From CAYUCJ01 sp049282265 (GTDB lineage Bacteria > Desulfobacterota > DSM-4660 > Desulfatiglandales > Desulfatiglandaceae), in the NCBI GenBank assembly GCA_049282265.1, contig JBAPTR010000091.1, positions 1 to 59,636 of the forward strand: DNA of 59,636 bases, in the 5' to 3' direction. Below the pieces are notes generated by a model, which was given only the letters and a program-made list of their open reading frames with translations, made no database searches and had not been told where the DNA came from. This document shows, in pieces, positions 25,265 through 34,659 of this stretch. The position numbers were made by a program, and so were the translations under genes. The first letter of the stretch is position 1. The number at the start of each line of letters is the position of its first letter.

Positions 25265-26560
25265 ATGGCTCTAGGCAACAATAAGGTATTAACGGATTTC
25301 AACAGGGCACTGGATATGGGAAGACCGCCCAATATTATGCGATTGTTTCCCCATTCAAGGGCCTTGATCGTGAGTGGCAAGGTGATTGACAGGGCAATGA
25401 TGGCCAAAGGCAACGCCATGACCATCGCGGCCAACGGAAGGAACCATTTCGTCATCAGGGGTGCGCTCAAGGCGGCGCAACGGGCAAACGCGGTCATCAT
25501 CCTGGAAATTGCCAAGTCAGAGGGTGGTGCCGCAGCATACTGTGCGGTTAGTTTATGGAACCTGGCAAGACAGACGGATGCCATCTGTAATGAATTGGGT
25601 ATCACCGTCCCCGTGGCGATTCACGTGGACCATTACGGCATCAAGTGTCCTGAAGACGTGGAGAAGGCCAAGACCGAAATCCCCTCTCTCTTTGATGCGG
25701 GCATGACATCCATCGCCATCGACGCCTCTCACCTCCCCGATGATGAGAACCTTCTGGCGAACCTTACCCTAGCCCCGTACATTCCCGGCTGGGCGGGTCA
25801 CGAGACGGAGGTGGGGGAAATCAAGGGAAAGGAAGGACTGTCTACCGTGGAGGAGGCCCTATTTCTGATCCGAGGCCTCAACGCCCATGATATCTTTCCC
25901 GACTGGATCGCCCTCAATAACGGCACCACCCACGGTATAGAGGCCAGTGACGCAGGTATCCAGGTACCCCTTACCGCCCAGATCCACCAGGCCCTTGCCC
26001 CCTACGGGATTTCAGGAGCCCAGCATGGCACATCGGGAAACAGTTCCGATCGGCTTCGCCGAATCGCCGCCGAAACCCGGACCACGAAGGCCAACGTGGC
26101 CACGGCCCTCCAGATGATCTCCTGGGGTGTCCGGGTGAACGAATTCGGAAATGCCCAGCTCGATGCGGACGGGGAATTCATCAAGGAACCGGACAGGGGG
26201 ATGACGGACGCCCAGTGGATGGAAATGGTAGCATTCGCAAGGGACAAGGGGTTGAAGGGCGGCAATTACAAGAAACTGAATCTTCCCTTTGAAAATAAAC
26301 TGATGGGGCTTCCCAGAGACATCCGTGAACGGATGGCCCGGGGCGTTGAAGATTTTGTGTACGGGCTCCTCACCAAGGTTTTCAATGCCCGGGATACGGC
26401 GCCGCTGGCCATTGAGGCCATCCTGAAAGCGGGTTCATTCGCCCTCGCGCCGAAGACAAGCCGAACCGAGGATCCCGGCGAGTGGACGGAGGATAAAATC
26501 AGAGAGCGCGCCAGGGGGCTGAACATGGACAAGGGATCCGCGGGGGACTTTGACGATTGA
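25265..26560 (+). CDS. Class II fructose-bisphosphate aldolase-family protein
   Basis: 431 aa, longer than typical class II FBA (about 350). Zinc-site residues look preserved: IHVDHYG, NNGTTHGIE and GAQHGTSGN. The N-terminus (RALIVSGKVIDRAMMAKGNAM) and the C-terminal 100 residues are specific to a less studied branch, so the substrate is uncertain. AGGAGG lies directly upstream. It sits mid-operon between a dehydrogenase and the YhaM-like gene, whose start overlaps its stop as TGATG. Confidence 0.8.
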   Translation: MALGNNKVLTDFNRALDMGRPPNIMRLFPHSRALIVSGKVIDRAMMAKGNAMTIAANGRNHFVIRGALKAAQRANAVIILEIAKSEGGAAAYCAVSLWNLARQTDAICNELGITVPVAIHVDHYGIKCPEDVEKAKTEIPSLFDAGMTSIAIDASHLPDDENLLANLTLAPYIPGWAGHETEVGEIKGKEGLSTVEEALFLIRGLNAHDIFPDWIALNNGTTHGIEASDAGIQVPLTAQIHQALAPYGISGAQHGTSGNSSDRLRRIAAETRTTKANVATALQMISWGVRVNEFGNAQLDADGEFIKEPDRGMTDAQWMEMVAFARDKGLKGGNYKKLNLPFENKLMGLPRDIRERMARGVEDFVYGLLTKVFNARDTAPLAIEAILKAGSFALAPKTSRTEDPGEWTEDKIRERARGLNMDKGSAGDFDD

Positions 26561-27594
26561 TGGAAAAAACGCTGAACGCTGAACCTGTCGACCATTTGTG
26601 GATCAAAGATATTGAGGAAGGTGGCCGTATCCGAGGCCGTTATGTGGTGCGTGAAAAACGGTTGAGCAACACCAAAAAGGGAGATCCCTTTCTGACCCTG
26701 ACCCTTGCGGACCGCACTGGGGATGTGGAAGCCAAGGTATGGGACCAGGTGGAAACCCTTACTGCAACTTTTGGGGTGGGTGACATTCTGGGAGTGGAAG
26801 GCAAGGCCACCTCCTACCGGGGCCGCGTTCAGCTCACCCTGACCGGGATCGAGGTTGTCGATGGGGATGTCGACCCATCCCTGTTTCTGGAATCGTCCGG
26901 AAAATCTTCTGTCGCCATGATGGCCCGGCTCAGGAAGATTTTGCAGGAAATGGAAAACACCCATCTCAAAGGACTGATGGATCGTTTCCTGGGAGATCGG
27001 CGGTTTGTATCGCTCTTTGAAAAGGCACCGGCAGCGAAGAACTTTCACCATAATTACGTGGGGGGGCTCCTCGAACACACCCTGTCGGTGTGTCTCATGG
27101 CCGTCGGGGTGGCGGAACATTATCCCCAGCTGGACAGGGACCTCCTCTTGGCCGGCGCCTTCCTGCACGATATCGGGAAGGTCCGGGAACTGAACGCGCA
27201 CCTGACCATAGAGTACACCGACGAAGGCCGCCTCGTGGGTCATCTCGTACAGGGGACCCTGATGGTGGAAGAAAAACTGGCCCGCATGAAGCATTTTCCT
27301 GCGGACCTGGCTGTGCGTCTCAAACACCTGATTCTCAGCCACCACGGCGAATACGCCTTTGGTTCTCCCAAGCGGCCGAAATTCCTGGAGGCCTTCGTGC
27401 TCCATCTGTTGGATGACCTCGACGCCAAGGTCAACGGCCTGGGACGTCTGTTTGAAAAAGACGGCCATGAAGGTGCCTGGACCGAATACAGCCGTCTGTT
27501 TGATCGTTTTTTCCTCAAGGGGAATATGGCGCCGGCGGAAGAGGGCACGGTGACAAACGATGCAGAAGAAGACCAGCAGGGGACCCTCTTTTAG
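26560..27594 (+). CDS. YhaM-like 3'-5' exoribonuclease (OB fold + HD)
   Basis: 344 aa. The N-terminal OB-fold nucleic-acid-binding domain (GDPFLTLTLADRTGDVEAKVWD) is followed by an HD phosphohydrolase domain with HHNYVGGLLEHT, FLHDIGKVREL and LKHLILSHHGEY. This order matches Bacillus YhaM, a 3'-5' exonuclease. The start overlaps the aldolase stop by one base, suggesting coupled translation although the functions seem unrelated. Confidence 0.87.
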   Translation: MEKTLNAEPVDHLWIKDIEEGGRIRGRYVVREKRLSNTKKGDPFLTLTLADRTGDVEAKVWDQVETLTATFGVGDILGVEGKATSYRGRVQLTLTGIEVVDGDVDPSLFLESSGKSSVAMMARLRKILQEMENTHLKGLMDRFLGDRRFVSLFEKAPAAKNFHHNYVGGLLEHTLSVCLMAVGVAEHYPQLDRDLLLAGAFLHDIGKVRELNAHLTIEYTDEGRLVGHLVQGTLMVEEKLARMKHFPADLAVRLKHLILSHHGEYAFGSPKRPKFLEAFVLHLLDDLDAKVNGLGRLFEKDGHEGAWTEYSRLFDRFFLKGNMAPAEEGTVTNDAEEDQQGTLF

Positions 27595-27716
27595 GCGTGT
27601 AACGCTTTCCGAGACCATGTGCCGGCTTTCATAAGGCATCCTTCCACACTGGTCCCGAGGAACATCCTGCCGGGCAGGAAAATCCGATTATCATTTGTTC
27701 ATGGGGGGGTCGGGGT

Positions 27717-28541
27717 ATGGAACCGGTCGCAAGGCAGCTCAGAGAGGCCGAACAGAAGATCAGGATCCTTCACCAAATCGCTAGACTCGTCTCTTCATTG
27801 CTCCATGTTCAGCATGTCCTCGATGCCGTCATGGATCTGCTGGCAAGAGAATTCGGGCTGGATGCATGCTCCATTCGACTGCTTGATGAAGAGGGAAACC
27901 TGAGGATCAAGAGTCATCGGGGTTTGAGCAAGGCATTCATAGAACAGGCCACCAGAAAACCAACGATCGACAGCTATTCCGGGGAGTGTTTTCTTACCGG
28001 TAAGATACTCATCATCAACGATTCGGATGCCATCGACAAACCCATCTCCACCACCAGGATAGTCGGCGAGGATATCCGGTCTTTCGCTCTAGCTCCTATC
28101 ACCGTCGAGGGTGAGGCCATCGGGGTCCTTGTGACCGCCAGCAGAGAGAAAGGCCACTTTCAAGAGCGCTTTAATGACGTGATTGACATGATTGCCGCAC
28201 AGGTAGGCATCGCGATCCGGATCTCCCGCCTTTATGAGGAAATCCAGGACTTGAACCAGGCCCTCGAAAAAAGGGTGAGAGACCGGACCATTGAACTGGA
28301 ACAGAAGGCCCGGAAACTGGTGGAAGCCGAAAGGCTGGCCACGTTCGGCAGGATGTCACAGAGAATAGCCCATGAATGCAGGAATTCCCTGACCGTCATT
28401 GGCGGCATGGCCCGAAGACTCGACAAGAAAACGCCCGATCAGGATCCGAGGAAGGAATATACGCAGATCATCGTGGATGAGGTCAGGACCCTCGAAAAAA
28501 AGATCTCCAAGATTATATCCATTGATGCTTCAGCGGAGTAG
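27717..28541 (+). CDS. GAF-HisKA protein lacking an ATPase domain
   Basis: 274 aa. A GAF sensor domain occupies about residues 18-165, a coiled coil 170-210, and a HisKA dimerisation/phosphotransfer domain 210-270 with the H-box AHECRNSLTVIGG. The frame then stops with TAG followed directly by TAA, so no HATPase_c domain exists. ruvB ends 22 bases further on. It may be phosphorylated in trans, act as a phosphotransfer or dimer partner, or be a truncated kinase. Confidence 0.82.
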   Translation: MEPVARQLREAEQKIRILHQIARLVSSLLHVQHVLDAVMDLLAREFGLDACSIRLLDEEGNLRIKSHRGLSKAFIEQATRKPTIDSYSGECFLTGKILIINDSDAIDKPISTTRIVGEDIRSFALAPITVEGEAIGVLVTASREKGHFQERFNDVIDMIAAQVGIAIRISRLYEEIQDLNQALEKRVRDRTIELEQKARKLVEAERLATFGRMSQRIAHECRNSLTVIGGMARRLDKKTPDQDPRKEYTQIIVDEVRTLEKKISKIISIDASAE

Positions 28542-28563
28542 TAAAGATCGGGCCAGGTCACTA

Positions 28564-29607
28564 TCAAAAAAGCTTTTTCTGGAGGGGGTTGCAGGTCTCG
28601 GGCGTGGGAATTCCGAAGTGGCGGTATGCCAGTTTGGTCGCGACCCTGCCCTGGGGTGTCCTTTTTATCAATCCCTGCTGGATGAGGAAAGGTTCATACA
28701 CATCCTCTAGGGTGTCCTTTTCTTCGCTGACTGCGGCCGAAAGGCTGTTCAGCCCTATGGGGCCGCCATCGAATTTTTCTATAATCGTCAACATGATGAG
28801 ACGGTCCATCTTATCCAGACCGTGGTCATCCACATCCAGCATGTCGAGGGCACGGTCCGCCACATCCTCGGTGATGACGCCGTTCGCTTCCACTTGGGCA
28901 AAGTCACGAACGCGCTTCAGAAGCCGATTCGCCACTCTGGGCGTTCCCCTCGCCCGTTTGCCTATTTCCAATGCACCGGAGTCTTTGATGGGGATGTCAA
29001 GGAGTCGGGCGGAGCGCAGCACGATCTTCTGCAGATCCTCCGCTTCGTAGAATTCGACCCGCAGGACAACGCCAAAACGGTCGCGAAGGGGCGGGGTCAG
29101 CAGGCCTGTCCTCGTGGTGGCGCCCACCAGGGTAAAAGGCGGGAGCGGGATTTTCATGGTCCGTGCGGACGGACCCTGGCCAATGATAATGTCCAGCTCG
29201 TAATCTTCCATGGCTGGATACAGGATCTCCTCCACTACATGATTCAGGCGGTGTATTTCATCGATGAAGAGGACATCCCGGGGTTGAAGACTCGTGAGGA
29301 TGGCCGCCAGGTCCCCCGGTTTTTCAATCACGGGGCCGGAAGTGCTCCTGATCTCAACCTGGAGTTCATTGGCAATAATGTGTGCCAAGGAGGTCTTGCC
29401 CAGTCCCGGACTCCCGTGGAAAAGGACGTGGTCCAGGGCCTCGGAGCGCCCCATGGCCGCCTCGATGAAGACCCTGAGATTTCGCTTCATCTCATTCTGT
29501 CCGATGTATTCGTCCAGGTTTCTGGGCCTGAGACTGATCTCCGCCGGGATTTCATCCTCCAGCGGTTCGGGATCGGTAATTCTCTCTTCCATCAATTTCC
29601 CAATCAT
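28564..29607 (-). CDS. ruvB: Holliday junction helicase RuvB
   Basis: 347 aa AAA+ motor that drives branch migration with RuvA. Walker A GSPGLGKTS, Walker B DVLFIDEIHRL, sensor GATTRTGLLTPPLRDRFG and the C-terminal winged helix (GLIKRTPQGRVAT) are present. It is the last gene of yebC-ruvC-ruvA-ruvB. The ribosome site at 29607 is weak; an internal ATG at 29592 is possible. Confidence 0.96.
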   Translation of the reverse strand: MIGKLMEERITDPEPLEDEIPAEISLRPRNLDEYIGQNEMKRNLRVFIEAAMGRSEALDHVLFHGSPGLGKTSLAHIIANELQVEIRSTSGPVIEKPGDLAAILTSLQPRDVLFIDEIHRLNHVVEEILYPAMEDYELDIIIGQGPSARTMKIPLPPFTLVGATTRTGLLTPPLRDRFGVVLRVEFYEAEDLQKIVLRSARLLDIPIKDSGALEIGKRARGTPRVANRLLKRVRDFAQVEANGVITEDVADRALDMLDVDDHGLDKMDRLIMLTIIEKFDGGPIGLNSLSAAVSEEKDTLEDVYEPFLIQQGLIKRTPQGRVATKLAYRHFGIPTPETCNPLQKKLF

Positions 29608-29629
29608 TCCAACGTGAGCAAAGGTTCTT

Positions 29630-30232
29630 TCAGGCCAGCGCCTTGAGGGCTTTCTTGATCAGCGCCTCCAGGGTCATGGCCTCCCCTGACCGGTAAGCGT
29701 TCTCCAAGGCCCGCTTTGCGGCCTTGCCCTGATACCCCAGATTGGTGAGGGCCGAAAGGGCATCTTCCTTCAGTGCCCTATCCCTTTCATCAGTCACGGG
29801 AACCGGGGACATTTCCTTGTCTCCGAGGCTTTTCAGCGCGCGATCCTTCAGCTCCAGGACGATCCTTTCGGCCGTCTTTTTCCCTACTCCCGGGATGGAC
29901 TGCAGGCGCAGCGCGTCACCCCTCGCCATGGCCTCCAGGAGTTCTTCCGGACCTATTCCCGAAAGGATATTCACGGCCAGCTTCGGGCCTATGCCTGAAA
30001 CGGCGATCAACATCGAGAAGAGATTTTTTTCCAGCTTCGTATTGAAGCCGAAGAGGAGAAGGGCATCCTCTCGAACGTGGGTATAGATATACAGGCTCAC
30101 CCCTTCCTCTTCTTCCGGTAGTGCATAAAAAGTGGAGAGGGGGACAATGACCTCGTAGCCGATTCCTCCTGCATCAATGATCAGGGACTCGGTGGATTTT
30201 CTGAACAGGTGGCCTTTCAAGTGTGCGATCAT
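29630..30232 (-). CDS. ruvA: Holliday junction DNA-binding protein RuvA
   Basis: 200 aa, normal RuvA length. The N-terminal OB fold, the two helix-hairpin-helix motifs (VSGIGPKLAVNIL and IPGVGKKTAERIV) and the C-terminal UBA-like domain III (LTNLGYQGKAAKRAL) are all visible. Its ATG overlaps the ruvC stop as ATGA, so translation is coupled. Confidence 0.96.
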   Translation of the reverse strand: MIAHLKGHLFRKSTESLIIDAGGIGYEVIVPLSTFYALPEEEEGVSLYIYTHVREDALLLFGFNTKLEKNLFSMLIAVSGIGPKLAVNILSGIGPEELLEAMARGDALRLQSIPGVGKKTAERIVLELKDRALKSLGDKEMSPVPVTDERDRALKEDALSALTNLGYQGKAAKRALENAYRSGEAMTLEALIKKALKALA

Positions 30233-30741
30233 TTCTTGCTTCTTCGACTATTTTGGGCTGTTGTGAGTTTATCGAATCGTGCCCAGTTCAGATGGCAGAT
30301 GGCAGTGGCCAGGGCATCGGAAGTGTCCAGGGCGAAGTCGCTCTTCAGCTTCAAGATAACCTGCACCATGGCCCTGACCTGCTCTTTTGACGCCCTGCCG
30401 TATCCCACCACGGATTTTTTGATTTCCAGGGGTGTATACTCGAAAATCCCGACGCCGTTCTGGACGGCCGCAACCAGGATGGCACCCCTGGCGTGGGCCA
30501 GTTTGAGGGAACTCTTCACATTCTTGGCGTAAAAGAGATCTTCAATGGCCATCTCCCGGGGGCCATAACACCTGATAACCTCTCCGATTTCTCTGAAAAT
30601 ATAGTGGATTCTCTGGTAGAAAGGGGCTTTTCCAGGGGGTCGTATGAAGCCGGAGTGGACGCAGGCCAAACGGCCGTTCTTCTTTTCAACAAGGCCGAAC
30701 CCGGTCACGTTTGAACCAGGGTCGACCCCGAGGACAAGCAT
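30229..30741 (-). CDS. ruvC: Holliday junction endonuclease RuvC
   Basis: 170 aa resolvase. The catalytic acidic residues are visible in LGVDPGSNVTGFG, AIEDLFYAKN and the C-terminal LDTSDALATAICH. It cleaves Holliday junctions in the RuvAB complex. The ATG overlaps the yebC stop (TGATG). Confidence 0.95.
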   Translation of the reverse strand: MLVLGVDPGSNVTGFGLVEKKNGRLACVHSGFIRPPGKAPFYQRIHYIFREIGEVIRCYGPREMAIEDLFYAKNVKSSLKLAHARGAILVAAVQNGVGIFEYTPLEIKKSVVGYGRASKEQVRAMVQVILKLKSDFALDTSDALATAICHLNWARFDKLTTAQNSRRSKK

Positions 30742-31487
30742 CAGCTCAACGCCTCCATGACCTCGTCCGGGATATCGAAATTGGCGTAGACATTACTCAC
30801 ATCATCATTGTCTTCAAGGCCCGACATGAGGTTCACCATCTGTTGGGCCTTCTTTCCCTCGAGTTTCACGGTGTTTTTGGGTATCATGCTGATTTCAGCC
30901 AGCGTGTAAGGAATGCCGGCCTTGTCGATGGCCTCTTTGACAGCCTCAAAGTCCGATGGGTCGGTGATCACCTCGAACTCGCTTTCCTCCTCGCTCATAT
31001 CCTCGGCACCGGCCTCAAGAGCCAGTTCCAGGAGTTTTTCCTCATCCACCTGATCTTTCTCAACAACAATGAGCCCCTTTTTGTCAAATATCCAGGCCAC
31101 ACATCCCGGCTCCCCCAGGTTGCCGCCATGCCTTTCAAAGAGATATTTGACGTCCGCCACCGTGCGGTTCTTGTTGTCGGTAAGGCAATCCACCAATACG
31201 GCCACTCCTCCCGGGCCGTACCCCTCATAGTTTGACTCTTCGTAGGAGACGCCTTCCAGTTCGCCCGTGCCTTTCTTAATAGCCCTGTCGATATTCTCCT
31301 TGGGCATGTTTTCCGCCTTGCCCGCCAGGATGGCTGTTCTCAAGCGGGGATTGCCGTCGGGATCACCGCCCCCCATTCTGGCCGCAACTGTAATTTCCCT
31401 GATAAGCCGGGTAAAAATCTTCCCGCGCTTGGCATCCGCGGCTCCCTTTTTGTGCTTGATGGAACTCCATTTAGAATGACCGGACAT
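30741..31487 (-). CDS. yebC: YebC/PmpR-family protein
   Basis: 248 aa. The start MSGHSKWSSIKHKKG and the segment MPKENIDRAIKKGTGE are diagnostic of the family. Members have been described as transcription regulators, and more recently some as factors that relieve ribosome stalling on proline runs. Location in front of ruvC is common in bacteria. The protein is full length. Confidence 0.93.
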   Translation of the reverse strand: MSGHSKWSSIKHKKGAADAKRGKIFTRLIREITVAARMGGGDPDGNPRLRTAILAGKAENMPKENIDRAIKKGTGELEGVSYEESNYEGYGPGGVAVLVDCLTDNKNRTVADVKYLFERHGGNLGEPGCVAWIFDKKGLIVVEKDQVDEEKLLELALEAGAEDMSEEESEFEVITDPSDFEAVKEAIDKAGIPYTLAEISMIPKNTVKLEGKKAQQMVNLMSGLEDNDDVSNVYANFDIPDEVMEALS

Positions 31488-31555
31488 ATAACAATTCCTC
31501 CTGAATCAAGTTGGTTCTAGCCCGCACTTTGACCCATTGACAGGATGGATCGGAT

Positions 31556-32146
31556 TCACGACAGGAAATTCTGGCCGATAAGATAGATTTCACGGCTCCC
31601 TTTGCGCGTTGCGCCTGCCCTGAATAGTCGCATATTCTTAAAGCGGCTCGAGATTTCCGTGCGAAACCCCTTCAAAGCTTCTCCCTCGAAGACCTTGCAG
31701 AGGAAATGCCCTCCGGCGGGGATCAGGCAGAAGGCTAACTCCGAAGCCTTTCTGACAAGCTCCATGGATCTGGCAGAATCCACTGACCTGACGCCGCTGG
31801 TCTTTGGTGCGAGGTCGCTCATCACCACGTCTACGGAACCAATTTCATGGCGCAGCCCTTGGGGGTCCATTTCAAGCACGTCGGCCTGAACAAAGCGAAA
31901 ACCGGCGGCTGAAATCCCGGCGGGCACCTTCAGGTCGACCCCAACCACCCTGCCATTCGGTCCGACCTTTTTGAGAACATACTGTGACCACGATCCCGGG
32001 TAACACCCCAAATCCAGGACCTGTTGCGCCTTTCGGAATATCTTGAACCGTTGATCGATTTCCTGAAGCTTATAAACGGAACGCGCAAGCCAGTGTTCTT
32101 TCCTGGCGAGGCGGGTATAGTGGTCTTCCCACTCATTACCCTTCAT
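31556..32146 (-). CDS. rlmE: 23S rRNA (uridine-2'-O) methyltransferase RlmE/FtsJ
   Basis: 196 aa SAM-dependent methyltransferase that modifies the A-loop uridine of 23S rRNA. The SAM motif is VLDLGCYPGSWSQYVL, and the catalytic tetrad residues sit in ARSVYKLQEID, SDLAPKTSG and the FLCKVFEG Lys. It lies 68 bases upstream of yebC on the same strand. Confidence 0.93.
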   Translation of the reverse strand: MKGNEWEDHYTRLARKEHWLARSVYKLQEIDQRFKIFRKAQQVLDLGCYPGSWSQYVLKKVGPNGRVVGVDLKVPAGISAAGFRFVQADVLEMDPQGLRHEIGSVDVVMSDLAPKTSGVRSVDSARSMELVRKASELAFCLIPAGGHFLCKVFEGEALKGFRTEISSRFKNMRLFRAGATRKGSREIYLIGQNFLS

Positions 32147-32251
32147 GAAATGCTATTTATCATAGAGGTCGATGCTTTGCAAAGCAAATAAAGGGCTTTT
32201 TCACCCTGCACATGCAGGCGGAGATCACGGGATTTTGCTGCGTAGAGAGGA

Positions 32252-32950
32252 TCAAACCAGGAGGTACTTCCTCCTGATCTCTTCATTTTTCTTCAGGTCG
32301 TCGATGTCTCCTTGGTAGCGAATCGCGCCGTTGTCAATGAGGTATCCTCGATCACTCATATCCAACGCCACCTTCTGATTTTGCTCGGCCAACAGGACAG
32401 TCAAGCCTTTTTCCTTGAGTTTGATGATCCGCTCAGCAAGGTCCCGGACCACCATGGGTGCGAGACCCTCCGTGGGCTCATCCAGCAACAGGAATTCAGG
32501 ATTGGTGATGAGTGCCCGGGCAATGGTCAGCATCTGTTGTTCACCGCCGCTGAGAAAACCGGCCCTGCGGGAATCCATATGCCTCAGGGCCGGGAAAAAG
32601 TCATAGAGGCCTTCCTTGTTCCACATGCCCAGGCCGGTCGAATCTCTTTTCGAGATATCGAGGTTTTCACCAACGGTCAGATCGGCAAATACCCGCCGAT
32701 CATCCGGAACGTATCCAAGGCCCTGACGGGCCAATTGATAGGGCTTTCTGCCCGTGATGTCTTTCCCCTTGAACCTGATCGTGCCCATGCGGGGAGGCGT
32801 CAGGCCCATGATGCTTCTCATCGTCGTGCTTTTCCCCGCCCCGTTTCTACCCAAAAGGGTAACGATCTCGCCTCTCCTGACCTCGAGAGAGACATCGAAG
32901 AGGATATGACTCAGTCCGTAAAAGGTATGGATTTTCTCCACTTGAAGCAT
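32252..32950 (-). CDS. livF: ABC transporter ATPase LivF-like
   Basis: 232 aa. Walker A GRNGAGKST, signature LSGGEQQMLTIARAL and Walker B FLLLDEPTEGL are intact. It is one of two ATPases of a five-gene branched-chain amino-acid-type (HAAT) uptake system. Its ATG overlaps the livG stop by one base. Confidence 0.94.
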   Translation of the reverse strand: MLQVEKIHTFYGLSHILFDVSLEVRRGEIVTLLGRNGAGKSTTMRSIMGLTPPRMGTIRFKGKDITGRKPYQLARQGLGYVPDDRRVFADLTVGENLDISKRDSTGLGMWNKEGLYDFFPALRHMDSRRAGFLSGGEQQMLTIARALITNPEFLLLDEPTEGLAPMVVRDLAERIIKLKEKGLTVLLAEQNQKVALDMSDRGYLIDNGAIRYQGDIDDLKKNEEIRRKYLLV

Positions 32951-33687
32951 CAGTCCGAAACTCCCAGGTATGCTTCTTGAACCTGCCTGTTGATTTTGAC
33001 CTCATTCGGCTCCGCCTCAATAAGGGAGCGCCCTTGATGCATGACCATGATGCGGTGGGCAATGGAGAACACCAGTTCCATGTCATGCTCGCAGAATAAA
33101 ATGGTCAGGCCCAACTCCGAACTCAACCGCTTGATCAGATCTATCGTGCCGGCGGTCTCTTCAGGTGACAACCCGGCAGTAGGTTCATCCATAATGAGCA
33201 GATCGGGATAGTTTCCAAGGGCAACGGCGATCTCCAGGACCTTCCGGTCTCCGTGAGAGAGGGACCCGCCTATCCTGTCCGCTTTGTCTGCAAGACCTAC
33301 GTTGTCCAGGATTTCCTTTGTCTCCCGGACAGATTGATTTGCTGCCGGTGAAAAAAGCATCCGGGTCTTGTTCTGATGGGAGAGGACCGCTACCTGTACA
33401 TTTTGAAAAACGGTCAAACGGTGAAAAAGATTCACCACCTGAAACGACATGCTGATGCCCTTTTTGCATATCGCATGGGGGGCCTGGCCTGTGATATCGT
33501 TTCCCTTGAAGACGATTCTCCCATTGTTCGGCTTCAAGTGGCCGGTGATCAATTTGAACAACGTGGTTTTCCCCGCACCGTTGGGGCCGATGACGGCGAC
33601 AATTTCGTGTTCTTTGACAACAAGACCGGCTCCGTTTACCGCCCTGAAGCCGTCGAAAGACTTTTCAAGGGACTCTACGCGAAGCAT
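32950..33687 (-). CDS. livG: ABC transporter ATPase LivG-like
   Basis: 245 aa. Walker A GPNGAGKTT, signature LSHGDRKVLEIAVAL and Walker B LLIMDEPTAGLSPEE are seen. SHGD replaces SGGE in the signature, which is common for this subfamily. It is coupled to livF and starts two bases after livM. Confidence 0.94.
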   Translation of the reverse strand: MLRVESLEKSFDGFRAVNGAGLVVKEHEIVAVIGPNGAGKTTLFKLITGHLKPNNGRIVFKGNDITGQAPHAICKKGISMSFQVVNLFHRLTVFQNVQVAVLSHQNKTRMLFSPAANQSVRETKEILDNVGLADKADRIGGSLSHGDRKVLEIAVALGNYPDLLIMDEPTAGLSPEETAGTIDLIKRLSSELGLTILFCEHDMELVFSIAHRIMVMHQGRSLIEAEPNEVKINRQVQEAYLGVSD

Positions 33688-33689
33688 TC

Positions 33690-34646
33690 CTATGCCTCCG
33701 GGACGCGGATGCTATCCCGCGGTTTGAGCTTTTCCAGGAAATAGCCCACGATTCCCTCGGGCAAAAAGAAAATGAGTAATATCAGAATAATGCCCAGCAC
33801 CATGGTCCAGTATTCCGTATAGGTGCCCACATAAATCTTGAGAGACTCCGTGATGGCCGCCCCCAGGATGGGCCCCGCAAAGGTAAACCAGCCGCCCAGG
33901 AGACACATGACGAATATCTCGAGGGACAGGTACCAGAAGAGGAGGTCCGGGAAAACCGACCGTTCAAGGACCACATAAAGGGCTCCGGCAATGCCTGCGA
34001 AAAAAGTGGCAATCATGATGGCGATGAGCTGATGGTGCCTGACGTTGATGCCTAAAGCCTCGCATCTTTCGGGGTTGTCCCGGATGGCTCTGAAGGTAAC
34101 GCCGAAAGGCGAGTACAGGATGAAATACATGGCAATCAGACAGAGGACCAGCAGGATCAGGATGAAGTAGTAGGCGCCGGTCATGGAGGCGAGGAATGAA
34201 GGCACGGGAATCCCGGAGATACCGTCGTCGCCTCCCGTCAGGCTGTACCACCGGAACACGATGGCCCAGATGAGAGACCCCAGCGATATCTGCAGCATTG
34301 CGAAGTAGAGTTTTGTCAGCCTGACGCAGAACCAGCCTATGAGCAGGCCGGCCGTTGCCGCCATCAAGGGTGCTGCAAGAAAACCCACCCATGCGGGCAG
34401 GGAGGTCTTGGTGACAAAGAGCGCAAAGGTATAGGCGCCCACACCGTAAAAGACCCCGTGATGAAACTGATACAATCCGCCGTGGCCGACCAGCATGTTC
34501 AGGCTCATGGCCAGGAGGGAGATGACAAAAATGAGCGTGAGGGTATAAGTGTAGAATGGGGGGACGATCAAGGGCAGAACCAGGAGGACGGCCAGGCATG
34601 CTGCCGAGAATCCAATGGATTTTGAACCGGAAATCCCCGTAGTCAA
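33690..34646 (-). CDS. livM: ABC transporter permease LivM-like
   Basis: 318 aa membrane protein with 8-10 hydrophobic segments and the LivM signature SLNMLVGHGGLYQFHHGVFYG. It uses a TTG start with CAGGAG at good spacing. With LivH it forms the transmembrane channel of the HAAT transporter. Confidence 0.92.
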   Translation of the reverse strand: MTTGISGSKSIGFSAACLAVLLVLPLIVPPFYTYTLTLIFVISLLAMSLNMLVGHGGLYQFHHGVFYGVGAYTFALFVTKTSLPAWVGFLAAPLMAATAGLLIGWFCVRLTKLYFAMLQISLGSLIWAIVFRWYSLTGGDDGISGIPVPSFLASMTGAYYFILILLVLCLIAMYFILYSPFGVTFRAIRDNPERCEALGINVRHHQLIAIMIATFFAGIAGALYVVLERSVFPDLLFWYLSLEIFVMCLLGGWFTFAGPILGAAITESLKIYVGTYTEYWTMVLGIILILLIFFLPEGIVGYFLEKLKPRDSIRVPEA

Positions 34647-34659
34647 ATTCGACTCCTGT

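Noticed and set aside
26266..27639. 457-codon minus-strand frame
   Set aside because: Antisense to the class II aldolase and YhaM-like genes; no ribosome site or recognisable domain.
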